This document shows, in pieces, positions 1-6,131 of a stretch of DNA of 6,131 bases (position 1 is the stretch's first letter; each line of letters begins with the position of its first letter). The stretch is from Chitinophagales bacterium. Its GTDB lineage: Bacteria > Bacteroidota > Bacteroidia > Chitinophagales > CAIODY01. The DNA lies in NCBI GenBank assembly GCA_023251415.1, contig JAHEYX010000116.1, forward strand, positions 1 to 6,131, in the 5' to 3' direction. The position numbers were made by a program, and so were the translations under genes. The notes beneath the pieces were generated by a model. It did not search any database, had not been told where the DNA came from, and saw only the letters and a list, made by a program, of their open reading frames with translations.

Positions 1-26
1 GTAACGAAAAATAAACACGATGAAGC

Positions 27-323
27 TTATTCGCCTCGTTCAAATAATAAATAAAATCCGGGCAAAATGATGCAAATAGAAAGCATCGTGAAGCCGTATA
101 AGAATACATTGAATAATTCAGGCACCGGATTAAGTATTGACAAAAGTACACTTAAAAACCCCAGAAAACTTCCCCCTCCAACTAACATAAATCCACGTGA
201 TTTACGTACTGCCTCTTTTTGTTTTTGCGCATCAAGCTCAAAATTAGCTGCTGTGGCTGCGTTTAAATTGCCGCTTTCTACACCTGTTAGGGCTGTTGCT
301 TGAAAAGAATTGCCTGTCTGCAT
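27..323 (-). CDS. Small two-helix membrane protein, unknown function
   Basis: This 98-residue ORF encodes a protein I do not recognise. The first 40 or so residues are polar and rich in Ala, Asn and Thr, and end in a charged stretch (KQKEAVRKSR, about 35-43). Two hydrophobic segments follow, at about 44-65 (starting with a glycine-rich LVGGGSFLGF) and 71-94, separated by a short NPVPE turn. The C-terminus is ERGE. The basic residues before the first helix suggest that both ends lie in the cytoplasm, making it an inner-membrane hairpin. There is no signal-peptide cleavage site and no catalytic motif. It is probably a real gene: the ATG at 323 sits 26 bases downstream of a strong Bacteroidota-type promoter match, and the ORF has a sensible membrane topology. 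There is no clear Shine-Dalgarno sequence. It lies 180 bases beyond the stop of the reductase gene on the same strand and probably has its own transcript. Its role is unknown. Confidence 0.72.
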   Translation of the reverse strand: MQTGNSFQATALTGVESGNLNAATAANFELDAQKQKEAVRKSRGFMLVGGGSFLGFLSVLLSILNPVPELFNVFLYGFTMLSICIILPGFYLLFERGE

Positions 324-348
324 CGGATAAAGTTTTTGATTGTTTGAC

Positions 349-380
349 CAAAATTAAACTTTTCCAATTTAAATTGCAAG
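349..380 (-). promoter_or_regulatory. Bacteroidota-type promoter for the small membrane protein
   Basis: Reading the minus strand, CTTG (380-377) is followed after 20 bases by TAATTTTG (356-349). The second element matches the Bacteroidota -7 consensus TAnnTTTG exactly. The first matches three bases of the -33 TTTG element at an acceptable spacing. Transcription would start near 343, leaving a leader of about 20 bases before the ATG at 323. The spacer contains the perfect 12-base palindrome CAATTTAAATTG (365-376), which could be an operator. The promoter is called from the consensus only. Confidence 0.6.
365..376. repeat. 12-base perfect palindrome in a promoter spacer
   Basis: CAATTTAAATTG equals its own reverse complement. 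It lies between the -33 and -7 elements of the promoter for the small membrane protein, where a bound dimeric repressor would block RNA polymerase. It is AT-rich, so a chance palindrome in this AT-rich gap cannot be excluded. Confidence 0.4.
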
Positions 381-410
381 ACTTTTGAATATTTTATTTT
401 TTATATATGT

Positions 411-432
411 TAAAGGACAAGAAAGTCCTTTA
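411..432. terminator. 8-bp hairpin after the reductase gene, possible terminator
   Basis: TAAAGGAC (411-418) pairs perfectly with GTCCTTTA (425-432) around a six-base loop. The hairpin lies 72 bases past the reductase stop codon and just upstream of the promoter of the small membrane protein, where a terminator would be expected. Neither strand has a clean run of T after the stem. On the minus strand the following bases are A-rich, so an ordinary intrinsic terminator is not well supported. It could also be an RNA-stabilising 3' hairpin or a protein-binding dyad. Confidence 0.35.
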
Positions 433-503
433 TTGTGCTGCGTTCAATTACAGTAATTTTTCGATGCTTGAACAAGGGTAAAATCAATCCCTAATACCCG
501 TAA

Positions 504-2171
504 TTATTCATTCAACAAGCCTTGTTCTTGCATACAACTTTTATACAATTGATAGCCTCCTGACAGGTTCATCACTTGTTCAAAGCCGCGTTGACGTAAA
601 ATCCGCTGTCCGATATACCCTCGCAAGCCTGCTTGACAATAAATAGCGATACGTTTATTGGTTGGCAGTTCATTCATCCGATTGCGCAATTCATCCAAAG
701 GGATATTGATGGCATTAGCTATTGCTCCGGAAGCAAACTCTTCTGCTGTACGCACATCTACTAATTGTGTGTTTTCGTCCAATGCAGCCACCTGGTCCCA
801 ATAAAAAACACGTAATCGATCGGTCATAATATTTTCTGCCACAAATCCCGACATGTTAATTGGGTCTTTAGCTGAAGAAAAAGGCGGGGCGTAAGCTTGT
901 TCATAAGCCGTTAAATCGTCAATTGTTTCGTTGTGTTGAACCATCGAAGATAACACATCGATGCGTTTATCGACCCCGTCATAACCCACTATCTGTGCGC
1001 CATAAAGTCGGCCCTGTTCTGGATCAAAAACCAGCTGAATACTGAGCGGTTGCGAACCCGGATAATAACCGGCATGTGAGCTATGATGTGAAGTAGAAAC
1101 CTGATGGGCTATTTGTAAGTTAGCCAATTGCTTTGCCGGCATTCCGGTTGCCGCCACTGTTAAATCAAACACTTTTACAATAGCTGTATTTACTGCACCG
1201 TTGTATTTTTTATGATTCCCTAAAACCATATTGTCGGCAGCAATACGTCCTTGCTTATTTGCCGGGCCGGCTAAATAGGTATTCATCGAAACTCCGGTAA
1301 TCGGATTGGTAAATTCTATTGCATCACCAACCGCATAAATTGATTCATTGGATGTTTGCATAAATGAATTGACCCAAATCCCCTTAGCCGAACCGATTGT
1401 TAAACCGGCATGTTGCGCTAAACTAATATCCGGACGAACACCAATCGACAACACCACCAAATCGGCAGTTAGTTGTTTGCCGTTATTTAAGTTGATAAGA
1501 AGTTGTTCGCCCTTTTTTTCGAATGAAGTAACAGCAGTTTGCAATTGCAGATCAACCCCTTTGGTGCGAATATGTTGTTGTACCATTGCCGCCAAAGGAT
1601 AATCCAAGGGAGCCAAAACTTGATTGCCCATTTCAATTACAGTTACCTCAAGACCTATATGGTGAAGGTTTTCAGCCATTTCCAACCCAATAAATCCACC
1701 GCCTACAACTACTACACGTTTCACTTGTTTTTGTTGTACCAAGGCTTTTATAGAATCGGTGTCCATCACATTGCGTAAGGTTACAATACCCGGCAAGGTA
1801 ATTCCGGGTAATGGCGGACGAATGGGTTCGGCTCCCGGAGCTAACAATAATTTATCATACGTTTCGGTGTACACGTTGCCGCTTTTCAAATCCATGGCAG
1901 TTACCGTTTTTGCAATTGGATCAATTCCTGTAATGACAGTTTGGATGCGCACATCAATGGCGAATCGTTGTTTAAATGAAATCGCATTGGTTACAAACAA
2001 CGCATTGCGATCATTAATAACATTTCCGATATAATAAGGCAAACCACAATTGGCGTACGATATATAATCCCCTTTTTCAAAAACAACAATTTCGGCCTGT
2101 TCATCCATTCGACGTAAACGAGCGGCTGCACTAGCACCACCGGCAACTGCTCCAATAATTATATACTTCAT
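504..2171 (-). CDS. CoA-disulfide/persulfide reductase with C-terminal rhodanese domain (CoADR-RHD type)
   Basis: This 555-residue cytoplasmic flavoenzyme uses NADH and FAD to reduce CoA disulfide, CoA persulfide or polysulfide; the rhodanese domain handles sulfane sulfur. The N-terminal FAD motif is GAVAGGASAAARLRR (7-21). The single redox Cys, C42, sits in YANCGLPYY. The NAD motif GGGFIGLE (157-164) is followed by acidic E180, which favours NADH. The second FAD motif is YAVGD with D283, then LAGPANKQGR. A dimerisation domain follows, with paired tyrosines Y369/Y370 and the family signature YAPPFSSAKDP from Y427. The rhodanese domain (about 455-550) has DVR (472-474) and the catalytic loop CQAGLR at C512. 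Length and domain order are typical of the fusion class, which includes the Shewanella NADH-dependent persulfide reductase. I chose the ATG at 2171 because the family begins with this MKYIIIG-like strand; a TTG at 2192 would add seven unlikely residues. The preferred substrate cannot be read from sequence. Confidence 0.93.
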   Translation of the reverse strand: MKYIIIGAVAGGASAAARLRRMDEQAEIVVFEKGDYISYANCGLPYYIGNVINDRNALFVTNAISFKQRFAIDVRIQTVITGIDPIAKTVTAMDLKSGNVYTETYDKLLLAPGAEPIRPPLPGITLPGIVTLRNVMDTDSIKALVQQKQVKRVVVVGGGFIGLEMAENLHHIGLEVTVIEMGNQVLAPLDYPLAAMVQQHIRTKGVDLQLQTAVTSFEKKGEQLLINLNNGKQLTADLVVLSIGVRPDISLAQHAGLTIGSAKGIWVNSFMQTSNESIYAVGDAIEFTNPITGVSMNTYLAGPANKQGRIAADNMVLGNHKKYNGAVNTAIVKVFDLTVAATGMPAKQLANLQIAHQVSTSHHSSHAGYYPGSQPLSIQLVFDPEQGRLYGAQIVGYDGVDKRIDVLSSMVQHNETIDDLTAYEQAYAPPFSSAKDPINMSGFVAENIMTDRLRVFYWDQVAALDENTQLVDVRTAEEFASGAIANAINIPLDELRNRMNELPTNKRIAIYCQAGLRGYIGQRILRQRGFEQVMNLSGGYQLYKSCMQEQGLLNE

Positions 2172-2305
2172 TTCCTTTGATTTAGGATGCAATATTAAAT
2201 GGAATTCACTCCTTCATTTGTAACATTTGTTGGATAAGCACATGATATTGCTCAATAATTGAACTTAAAAAACGAAAGAATTAATTACTAATCGCGGTTG
2301 AAAAT

Positions 2306-2330
2306 TACAAGAACTTGTACTGTTCGTACA
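2306..2330. promoter_or_regulatory. Two overlapping dyads upstream of the reductase gene, candidate operator
   Basis: TACAAG-AA-CTTGTA (2306-2319) has two perfect six-base arms. It overlaps TGTAC-TGTTC-GTACA (2316-2330), which has two perfect five-base arms. They lie about 135-160 bases before the reductase ATG, inside the 252-base gap between the MocR stop and the reductase start. A weak -7-like sequence, TATAATTG (minus strand, 2348-2341), lies just upstream and would place the dyads near the transcription start. No exact TAnnTTTG element occurs on the minus strand in this gap. The cognate regulator is not identified. Confidence 0.38.
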
Positions 2331-2423
2331 GCACTTTATTCAATTATACTGGTTCTGATTCTAATTCAGATTAAGATTTGTACCGTATGCTCTTCACACT
2401 ACCGCTTTGCCATAACGTCTATC

Positions 2424-3839
2424 TTATTTCACACTTAGCTTCCCCAACAATTTAATGGCGTTTTCTATTTTCTCATTCCACAACATCCCATAGCTTAATT
2501 TAAAACAATTGTTGTATTGATTTTGCAACGTGTACATTCGTCCGGGTGTAATGCTTATTTTATTGGCTATCGCTTTATTATATAATTCTATAACATCTGA
2601 TTTTTTATTTAACTCCACCCACAAGTTCATACTCCCTAATGGTCGTGTAACTTTTGTGTCACTTGGAAAATATTCGCTGATGCATCTTAACATTTGCAAT
2701 GAATTTCGATGCAATACCAATCGTGTCTTTCGCAAATGATTTTCATATCTGCCCACTTCTAAAAAATTGCCCACAGCTTCATGGGTTATGGTACTACTGT
2801 ACATCGAATGATACAACTTTGTGCGTTCTACTTGTTCTTTAAATTGACCGGGCGCAACCCAACCCACACGGTAACCTGAAACCAATGTTTTTGAAAATGA
2901 TCCGCACCACAATACTATACCGCTTTCATCATAGGTTTTACACGAAGTAGGGCGATGACTTCCGTAATACAAGTCGGCATACAAATCATCTTCAATTAAT
3001 GGAATGTGATGTTTTTCCATTAATTGTACTACTGCCCTTTTATTTTCATCGGGCATACATGACCCCATTGGATTACTAAAATTAGAAATCAAAATACACA
3101 ACTTTACTTTCTTTCGTTCAATAACTTTTTTCAAAGCATCCACTTCAATGCCTGTAACCGGATGTGTAGGTAATTCTATAACATGTAAGCCTAAGCTTTG
3201 TGCCAACCGAAGTATGCCAAAATAGACCGGGCTTTCAACGACAATCGTATCGCCGCGTTTAGTCAATGCCAATAAACAAAAAGAAATAGAATCAATACTG
3301 CCACCGGTTGTTACTATATCTTCTGCTTGTAATTTACCGCCCCAAGCAAGTGAGCGTTTAGCAATTTGTGTTTTGAGCTTAACACTTCCGACCTTACTAT
3401 AATTTACACCACTATCCTTTAAGGATTGTGTTGCAGCCATTAGTGATTTATTCAATTTCGCAATCGGAATTAATTCGGCTGATAGGCTTGCGCTGGATAA
3501 ATACGTTTGTGCTTTTTCAAAATTTTGAATAACCACACTCATAATATCCTCCACTTTATCAAAACGCTTGGCCATAATGGGTTGACTAACTTCAGGTAAA
3601 TTACGAAAATGCTTGTGCGCATAAGAAACATAATAGCCGGATTGCGGACGTGATTCAATGAGGCCTCTGCTTTCCAATTCTAAATAAGCTTGTGTAGCAG
3701 TACTAAGGCTTACGCCGCGTTCATTACATAAGCTGCGCAAGGAAGGAAGCTTATCGCCAATTTTCAAAACATCCTTTTTAATTTGATGTTCAATAGTGTT
3801 TGCAATTTGCAAATAAATAGATTCACTTTTCTTTTTCAT
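2424..3839 (-). CDS. MocR-type regulator (GntR winged helix plus aminotransferase-like PLP domain)
   Basis: The 471-residue protein is a transcription regulator of the MocR/GabR/PdxR class. Residues 5-75 form the GntR winged helix, including LPSLRSLCNERGVS, STATQAYLELESRGLIES and the wing SGYYVS. A short linker leads into a fold-type I PLP domain (about 110-470). Visible PLP-site residues are N256 in SNFSNPMG, D284 and Y287 in EDDLY, the Schiff-base lysine K317 in GSFSK, and R324 in SGYRVGW. All the cofactor-binding residues look intact. The family usually has Arg in a C-terminal R-L-S-[FY] motif that holds the effector carboxylate; here it is K447 (CFKLSYGM). The usual Gly-Gly before LW is GS (402-403). 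Family members bind PLP with an amino-acid-like effector and often regulate their own gene or a neighbour. The gene diverges from an outer-membrane receptor gene across 147 bases. The effector is unknown, and a catalytic aminotransferase role is possible but less likely. Confidence 0.92.
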   Translation of the reverse strand: MKKKSESIYLQIANTIEHQIKKDVLKIGDKLPSLRSLCNERGVSLSTATQAYLELESRGLIESRPQSGYYVSYAHKHFRNLPEVSQPIMAKRFDKVEDIMSVVIQNFEKAQTYLSSASLSAELIPIAKLNKSLMAATQSLKDSGVNYSKVGSVKLKTQIAKRSLAWGGKLQAEDIVTTGGSIDSISFCLLALTKRGDTIVVESPVYFGILRLAQSLGLHVIELPTHPVTGIEVDALKKVIERKKVKLCILISNFSNPMGSCMPDENKRAVVQLMEKHHIPLIEDDLYADLYYGSHRPTSCKTYDESGIVLWCGSFSKTLVSGYRVGWVAPGQFKEQVERTKLYHSMYSSTITHEAVGNFLEVGRYENHLRKTRLVLHRNSLQMLRCISEYFPSDTKVTRPLGSMNLWVELNKKSDVIELYNKAIANKISITPGRMYTLQNQYNNCFKLSYGMLWNEKIENAIKLLGKLSVK

Positions 3840-3845
3840 ACTAAA

Positions 3846-3881
3846 CTGTATTGGTCAAAAATAACAAAACTGTATCTGTAT
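3846..3881 (-). promoter_or_regulatory. Three ATACAG direct repeats before the MocR gene, candidate autoregulatory operator
   Basis: On the minus strand ATACAG occurs at 3881-3876, 3875-3870 and 3851-3846. The first two copies are adjacent and the third lies 24 bases further on. The match extends: plus-strand AAACTGTAT occurs at both 3843-3851 and 3867-3875, and CTGTATTG at both 3846-3853 and 3876-3883. The copies flank the candidate -7 element of the MocR gene. MocR regulators such as GabR are known to bind direct repeats at their own promoters, so this is a natural candidate site for the protein encoded next to it. Binding itself is inferred. Confidence 0.45.
3856..3863 (-). promoter_or_regulatory. 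Candidate -7 element of the MocR promoter
   Basis: TATTTTTG on the minus strand matches TAnnTTTG exactly. It lies 16 bases before the ATG at 3839, so the leader would be only about 10 bases. No TTTG is found at the -33 position; that stretch holds the paired ATACAG repeats instead, which would fit a promoter dependent on or blocked by a bound regulator. Confidence 0.4.
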
Positions 3882-3951
3882 TGTAGTTTTTCTTCCCCCT
3901 AATTTTGCATCATTCCTAACGCTTTTAAACAAACCTTTACTGATTAATTAA

Positions 3952-3959
3952 TACGTTTG
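3952..3959 (+). promoter_or_regulatory. Candidate -7 element of the receptor-gene promoter
   Basis: TACGTTTG matches the Bacteroidota -7 consensus TAnnTTTG exactly and lies 27 bases before the ATG at 3987. A start near 3966 would give a leader of about 20 bases. No convincing TTTG is seen 17-23 bases upstream, so the promoter may be weak or need an activator. Confidence 0.45.
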
Positions 3960-3986
3960 TTAGTCCTTTACTTAACCACTACAACT

Positions 3987-6131
3987 ATGAAACACCTCCT
4001 TTTAGTATTGCTGCTCGCATTTCCGCTTCTGACATTTGCTCAAACAAATTTTATAGAAGGATATATTGTAGACACTAAAAATCAACCGCTTGCCAATGTT
4101 CAAATTAGTTTATTAAAAAGTGATAGCACAATTATACTTGCAACATTCAGCAGTAATATTGGCTATTACAAATTAAGCAACGCTCCCGAAGCGCATTTCA
4201 TTAAAGTTTCTTTAATTGCTTTTGAGTCGGTTATTAAACCTTTGGATGACAGCAAATCCTATAATTTCATCTTGCCCGCTTCAAGCAATAAAAACTTAAG
4301 CACAGTAACAATTACTGCAAAAAAACCTATTGTCGAATACAAAGCCGATAGAACTATTTTTAATGTAGAAAATAGTATTGGTGCAGCAGGTGGCGATGCG
4401 ATGGATGCAATAAAAAAGGCTCCGGGAGTAATGGTTTCACGAAATGAAATATCGCTGTTGGGTAAAAGTTCGGTTGCTGTTATGATTAATGGTCGATTAC
4501 AACAATTAAGTGGAGATGATTTAAGCCAATTGCTCCACAGTATTCCGGCAGATAATATTGCTAAAATAGAAGTAATCACCTCGCCCTCTTCAAAGTATGA
4601 TGCAGAAGGCAATGCCGGAATAATTAATATCGTATTGAAAAAAAATAAACAAGTTGGTTTTAAGGGCTCCGTTGCTGCTGCTTGTGAATACAACACTCCG
4701 GTTGCTTTTCCTACTTTAAGCACCACTTTAAATTATAAGAAGGATAATTTAAATTGGTATACCAACGCTAATGTTGGCCGACAAGGTTGGATTTATCATG
4801 CCTACACCGACACCCATTTTCCGAATCAATTTTGGCATCAAGATGTTGCTTATCCTTATTTAAATGACTATGCTCGAATACAAATAGGCGCCGATTATAG
4901 CTTGAATAAAAAATCAACTATTGGGTTTATGGTAAACGAGGCATTCAGTTGGCTGAACAATAATGAAACAATAACAGCAACAAGCTATGATTTGAATACA
5001 AACTTAGATTCCATTATTCGGACAAAAGGAAAAACAACTGATAAGTACTTGGGTAAATTAACAACCAACTTAAATTATGAATACCGTTTTGATTCGACCG
5101 GTAAAAAAATGAACATTGATGTTGATTATTATAAACAAAAAGGAGATAAGCATCGTGACTTTACCATTAGCAATGAATATCCTTTAAATGGAGCGATACT
5201 TCAAAGCAGTAATCGAATGACCGGTTCACCAATTACCGAAATTAAATCGGCTAAAGTAGATTTCGATATCCCTTTGAAATCTGTTAAATTAAATTTTGGA
5301 GTAAAAGCTTCTCGTTCATTAAATGATTTAAATAATTTGTACGAAACAATGTTAGGTTCTACCTATTTCAATGACACCACTAAATCAAATCATTTTATTT
5401 ATAAAGAAGAAATTGAGGCGGTATACCTAACTGCTAATAAAGCATATAAAAAATTTGATGTAAGTGCCGGTCTACGCGCAGAACGAACCAAAGGAAATGG
5501 TAATTCAATAACCGCAGTTCAAACCACTACAGTTGATTATACCAAATTGTTTCCTTCTGCTGTGGTGCAGTATACTATTAATAAAAACACTGTTTTGAAT
5601 TTAAGTTTTGCCCGGCGAATTAGCAGGCCGAATTATTCATTCCTCAATCCCTTTCGGTTTTATTATTCGCCTAACAACTATATGCAAGGTAATCCGTTTC
5701 TTCAACCATCCTATAACTACTTAACAAAAATTGGTTACATCTACAAAACCAATTTAAATGTTACCCTTTTGTATAATGCTATAGCTAATTATTTTGATCG
5801 CATATATACTGTTGATTCGATTCAACAAGTAAATGTGGTTTCCAGAAAAAACCTGGGAAATAAACAAGTGCTCGCTTTAGAAATTGAGGGTTCTTTGCAA
5901 CCCACAAAATGGTGGGAACTGAATGGCAGTATAAATTGTGGAACAGTAACCTTTATTGCCAATAAGGACCTGGGTCAATCTAAATATTCCGGATTTAATT
6001 ATTGGACAGAAATTAACAATACGATTTACCTGAATAAGAAAAAAACGTTCACTGCCGAAATTAGTGGTTATTACTATTCCCCACGCCAACGTGACCTAAT
6101 ATATTGGTCAAAAATGGTGAGTATGAATTTT
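3987..6131 (+). CDS. Outer-membrane beta-barrel (TonB-receptor-like) protein, 3' end outside window
   Basis: The reading frame is open from the ATG at 3987 to the window edge, giving 715 residues with no stop. A signal peptide (1-18) with a strong Leu core ends in LLTFA before Q19, so the protein is exported. Residues about 23-100 form a carboxypeptidase-regulatory-like beta-sandwich (IEGYIVDTKNQPLANVQI). A plug domain follows at about 104-217: VTITA (107-111), KKAPGVMV around P146, INGR, IEVITSPSSKYDAEG from I194 and NAGIINI from N209. The rest is alternating beta-strand sequence rich in Asn, Tyr and Thr. It carries the barrel-family signature RRISRPNY (543-550), LNPF and GNP (568-570), as in the outer-membrane beta-barrel family related to TonB receptors. 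The usual acidic residue after GNPxLxP is Ser here. About 70-100 C-terminal residues are probably missing. Substrate is unknown: no SusD-like partner is visible, and the right side is cut off. It diverges from the MocR gene, which may regulate it. Confidence 0.9.
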   Translation, partial: MKHLLLVLLLAFPLLTFAQTNFIEGYIVDTKNQPLANVQISLLKSDSTIILATFSSNIGYYKLSNAPEAHFIKVSLIAFESVIKPLDDSKSYNFILPASSNKNLSTVTITAKKPIVEYKADRTIFNVENSIGAAGGDAMDAIKKAPGVMVSRNEISLLGKSSVAVMINGRLQQLSGDDLSQLLHSIPADNIAKIEVITSPSSKYDAEGNAGIINIVLKKNKQVGFKGSVAAACEYNTPVAFPTLSTTLNYKKDNLNWYTNANVGRQGWIYHAYTDTHFPNQFWHQDVAYPYLNDYARIQIGADYSLNKKSTIGFMVNEAFSWLNNNETITATSYDLNTNLDSIIRTKGKTTDKYLGKLTTNLNYEYRFDSTGKKMNIDVDYYKQKGDKHRDFTISNEYPLNGAILQSSNRMTGSPITEIKSAKVDFDIPLKSVKLNFGVKASRSLNDLNNLYETMLGSTYFNDTTKSNHFIYKEEIEAVYLTANKAYKKFDVSAGLRAERTKGNGNSITAVQTTTVDYTKLFPSAVVQYTINKNTVLNLSFARRISRPNYSFLNPFRFYYSPNNYMQGNPFLQPSYNYLTKIGYIYKTNLNVTLLYNAIANYFDRIYTVDSIQQVNVVSRKNLGNKQVLALEIEGSLQPTKWWELNGSINCGTVTFIANKDLGQSKYSGFNYWTEINNTIYLNKKKTFTAEISGYYYSPRQRDLIYWSKMVSMNF

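Noticed and set aside
67..303. Plus-strand 78-codon ORF opposite the small membrane protein
   Set aside because: It is the antisense shadow of the minus-strand gene, with no promoter match of its own and no recognisable protein features.
1348..2034. Three overlapping plus-strand ORFs (79-91 codons) opposite the reductase
   Set aside because: They lie entirely within a gene whose minus-strand protein has every expected motif; their translations show no domain.
2172..2192. TTG start that would extend the reductase by seven residues
   Set aside because: The extra residues MHPKSKE are unlike the family N-terminus, whereas the ATG at 2171 begins directly before the FAD-binding beta strand.
2215..2262. 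CATTTGT tandem repeat (2215-2221, 2224-2230) and TCAATAATTGA palindrome (2252-2262)
   Set aside because: Both are short and AT-rich in an AT-rich gap, with no relation to a promoter element I could place.
2311..2370. tRNA-like bits (a GGTTCTGATTC T-arm resemblance and an anticodon-like stem)
   Set aside because: No acceptor stem and no consistent D, anticodon and T arms could be fitted on either strand.
2530..2739. Plus-strand 69-codon ORF opposite the MocR gene
   Set aside because: Antisense shadow of the conserved PLP domain.
4638..4645. Run of eight A in the receptor gene as a possible phase-variation or slippage site
   Set aside because: The frame is intact across it and encodes Lys-Lys-Asn at a plausible plug/barrel junction. 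A-runs this long are common in AT-rich genomes.
4259..4726. Minus-strand 155-codon ORF
   Set aside because: It overlaps the plug domain of the plus-strand receptor, whose motifs are clear. Its hydrophobic look comes from reading Asn/Lys/Ile-rich codons backwards.
5877..6089. Minus-strand 70-codon ORF
   Set aside because: Antisense to the barrel of the receptor; no supporting motif or promoter.
1..6131. Mobile elements, CRISPR arrays, toxin-antitoxin or defence genes
   Set aside because: No transposase, recombinase, terminal inverted repeats, regularly spaced repeats or defence domains were found on either strand.

Overview
The window looks like chromosomal DNA from a member of the Bacteroidota. 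The evidence is AT-rich coding sequence, a TonB-receptor-like outer-membrane barrel preceded by a carboxypeptidase-regulatory-like domain, start codons without clear Shine-Dalgarno sequences, and several matches to the Bacteroidota -7 promoter element TAnnTTTG. Genus and species cannot be read from it.

Three complete genes lie on the minus strand and one incomplete gene on the plus strand. From left to right: (1) 27-323 (-), a 98-residue two-helix membrane protein of unknown function with a well-formed promoter; (2) 504-2171 (-), an FAD/NADH-dependent CoA-disulfide or persulfide reductase fused to a C-terminal rhodanese domain; (3) 2424-3839 (-), a MocR-type regulator made of a GntR winged helix and an aminotransferase-like PLP domain; (4) 3987 to the right edge (+), a secreted outer-membrane beta-barrel protein that runs off the window after 715 residues. 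The gaps are 180, 252 and 147 bases. All are short, so each gene probably has its own promoter rather than sharing one operon.

Functional links are limited. The reductase-rhodanese fusion is a self-contained sulfane-sulfur/CoA-thiol redox enzyme. The MocR gene and the receptor gene diverge from a shared 147-base region. It holds a candidate promoter for each gene and three copies of a six-base direct repeat on the MocR side, so autoregulation is plausible and control of the receptor possible. No mobile element, CRISPR array, RNA gene or phage gene was seen. I found no convincing new multi-gene system. The points most worth a second look are the candidate operators in the three intergenic gaps and a Lys in place of the usual Arg in the effector pocket of the MocR protein.
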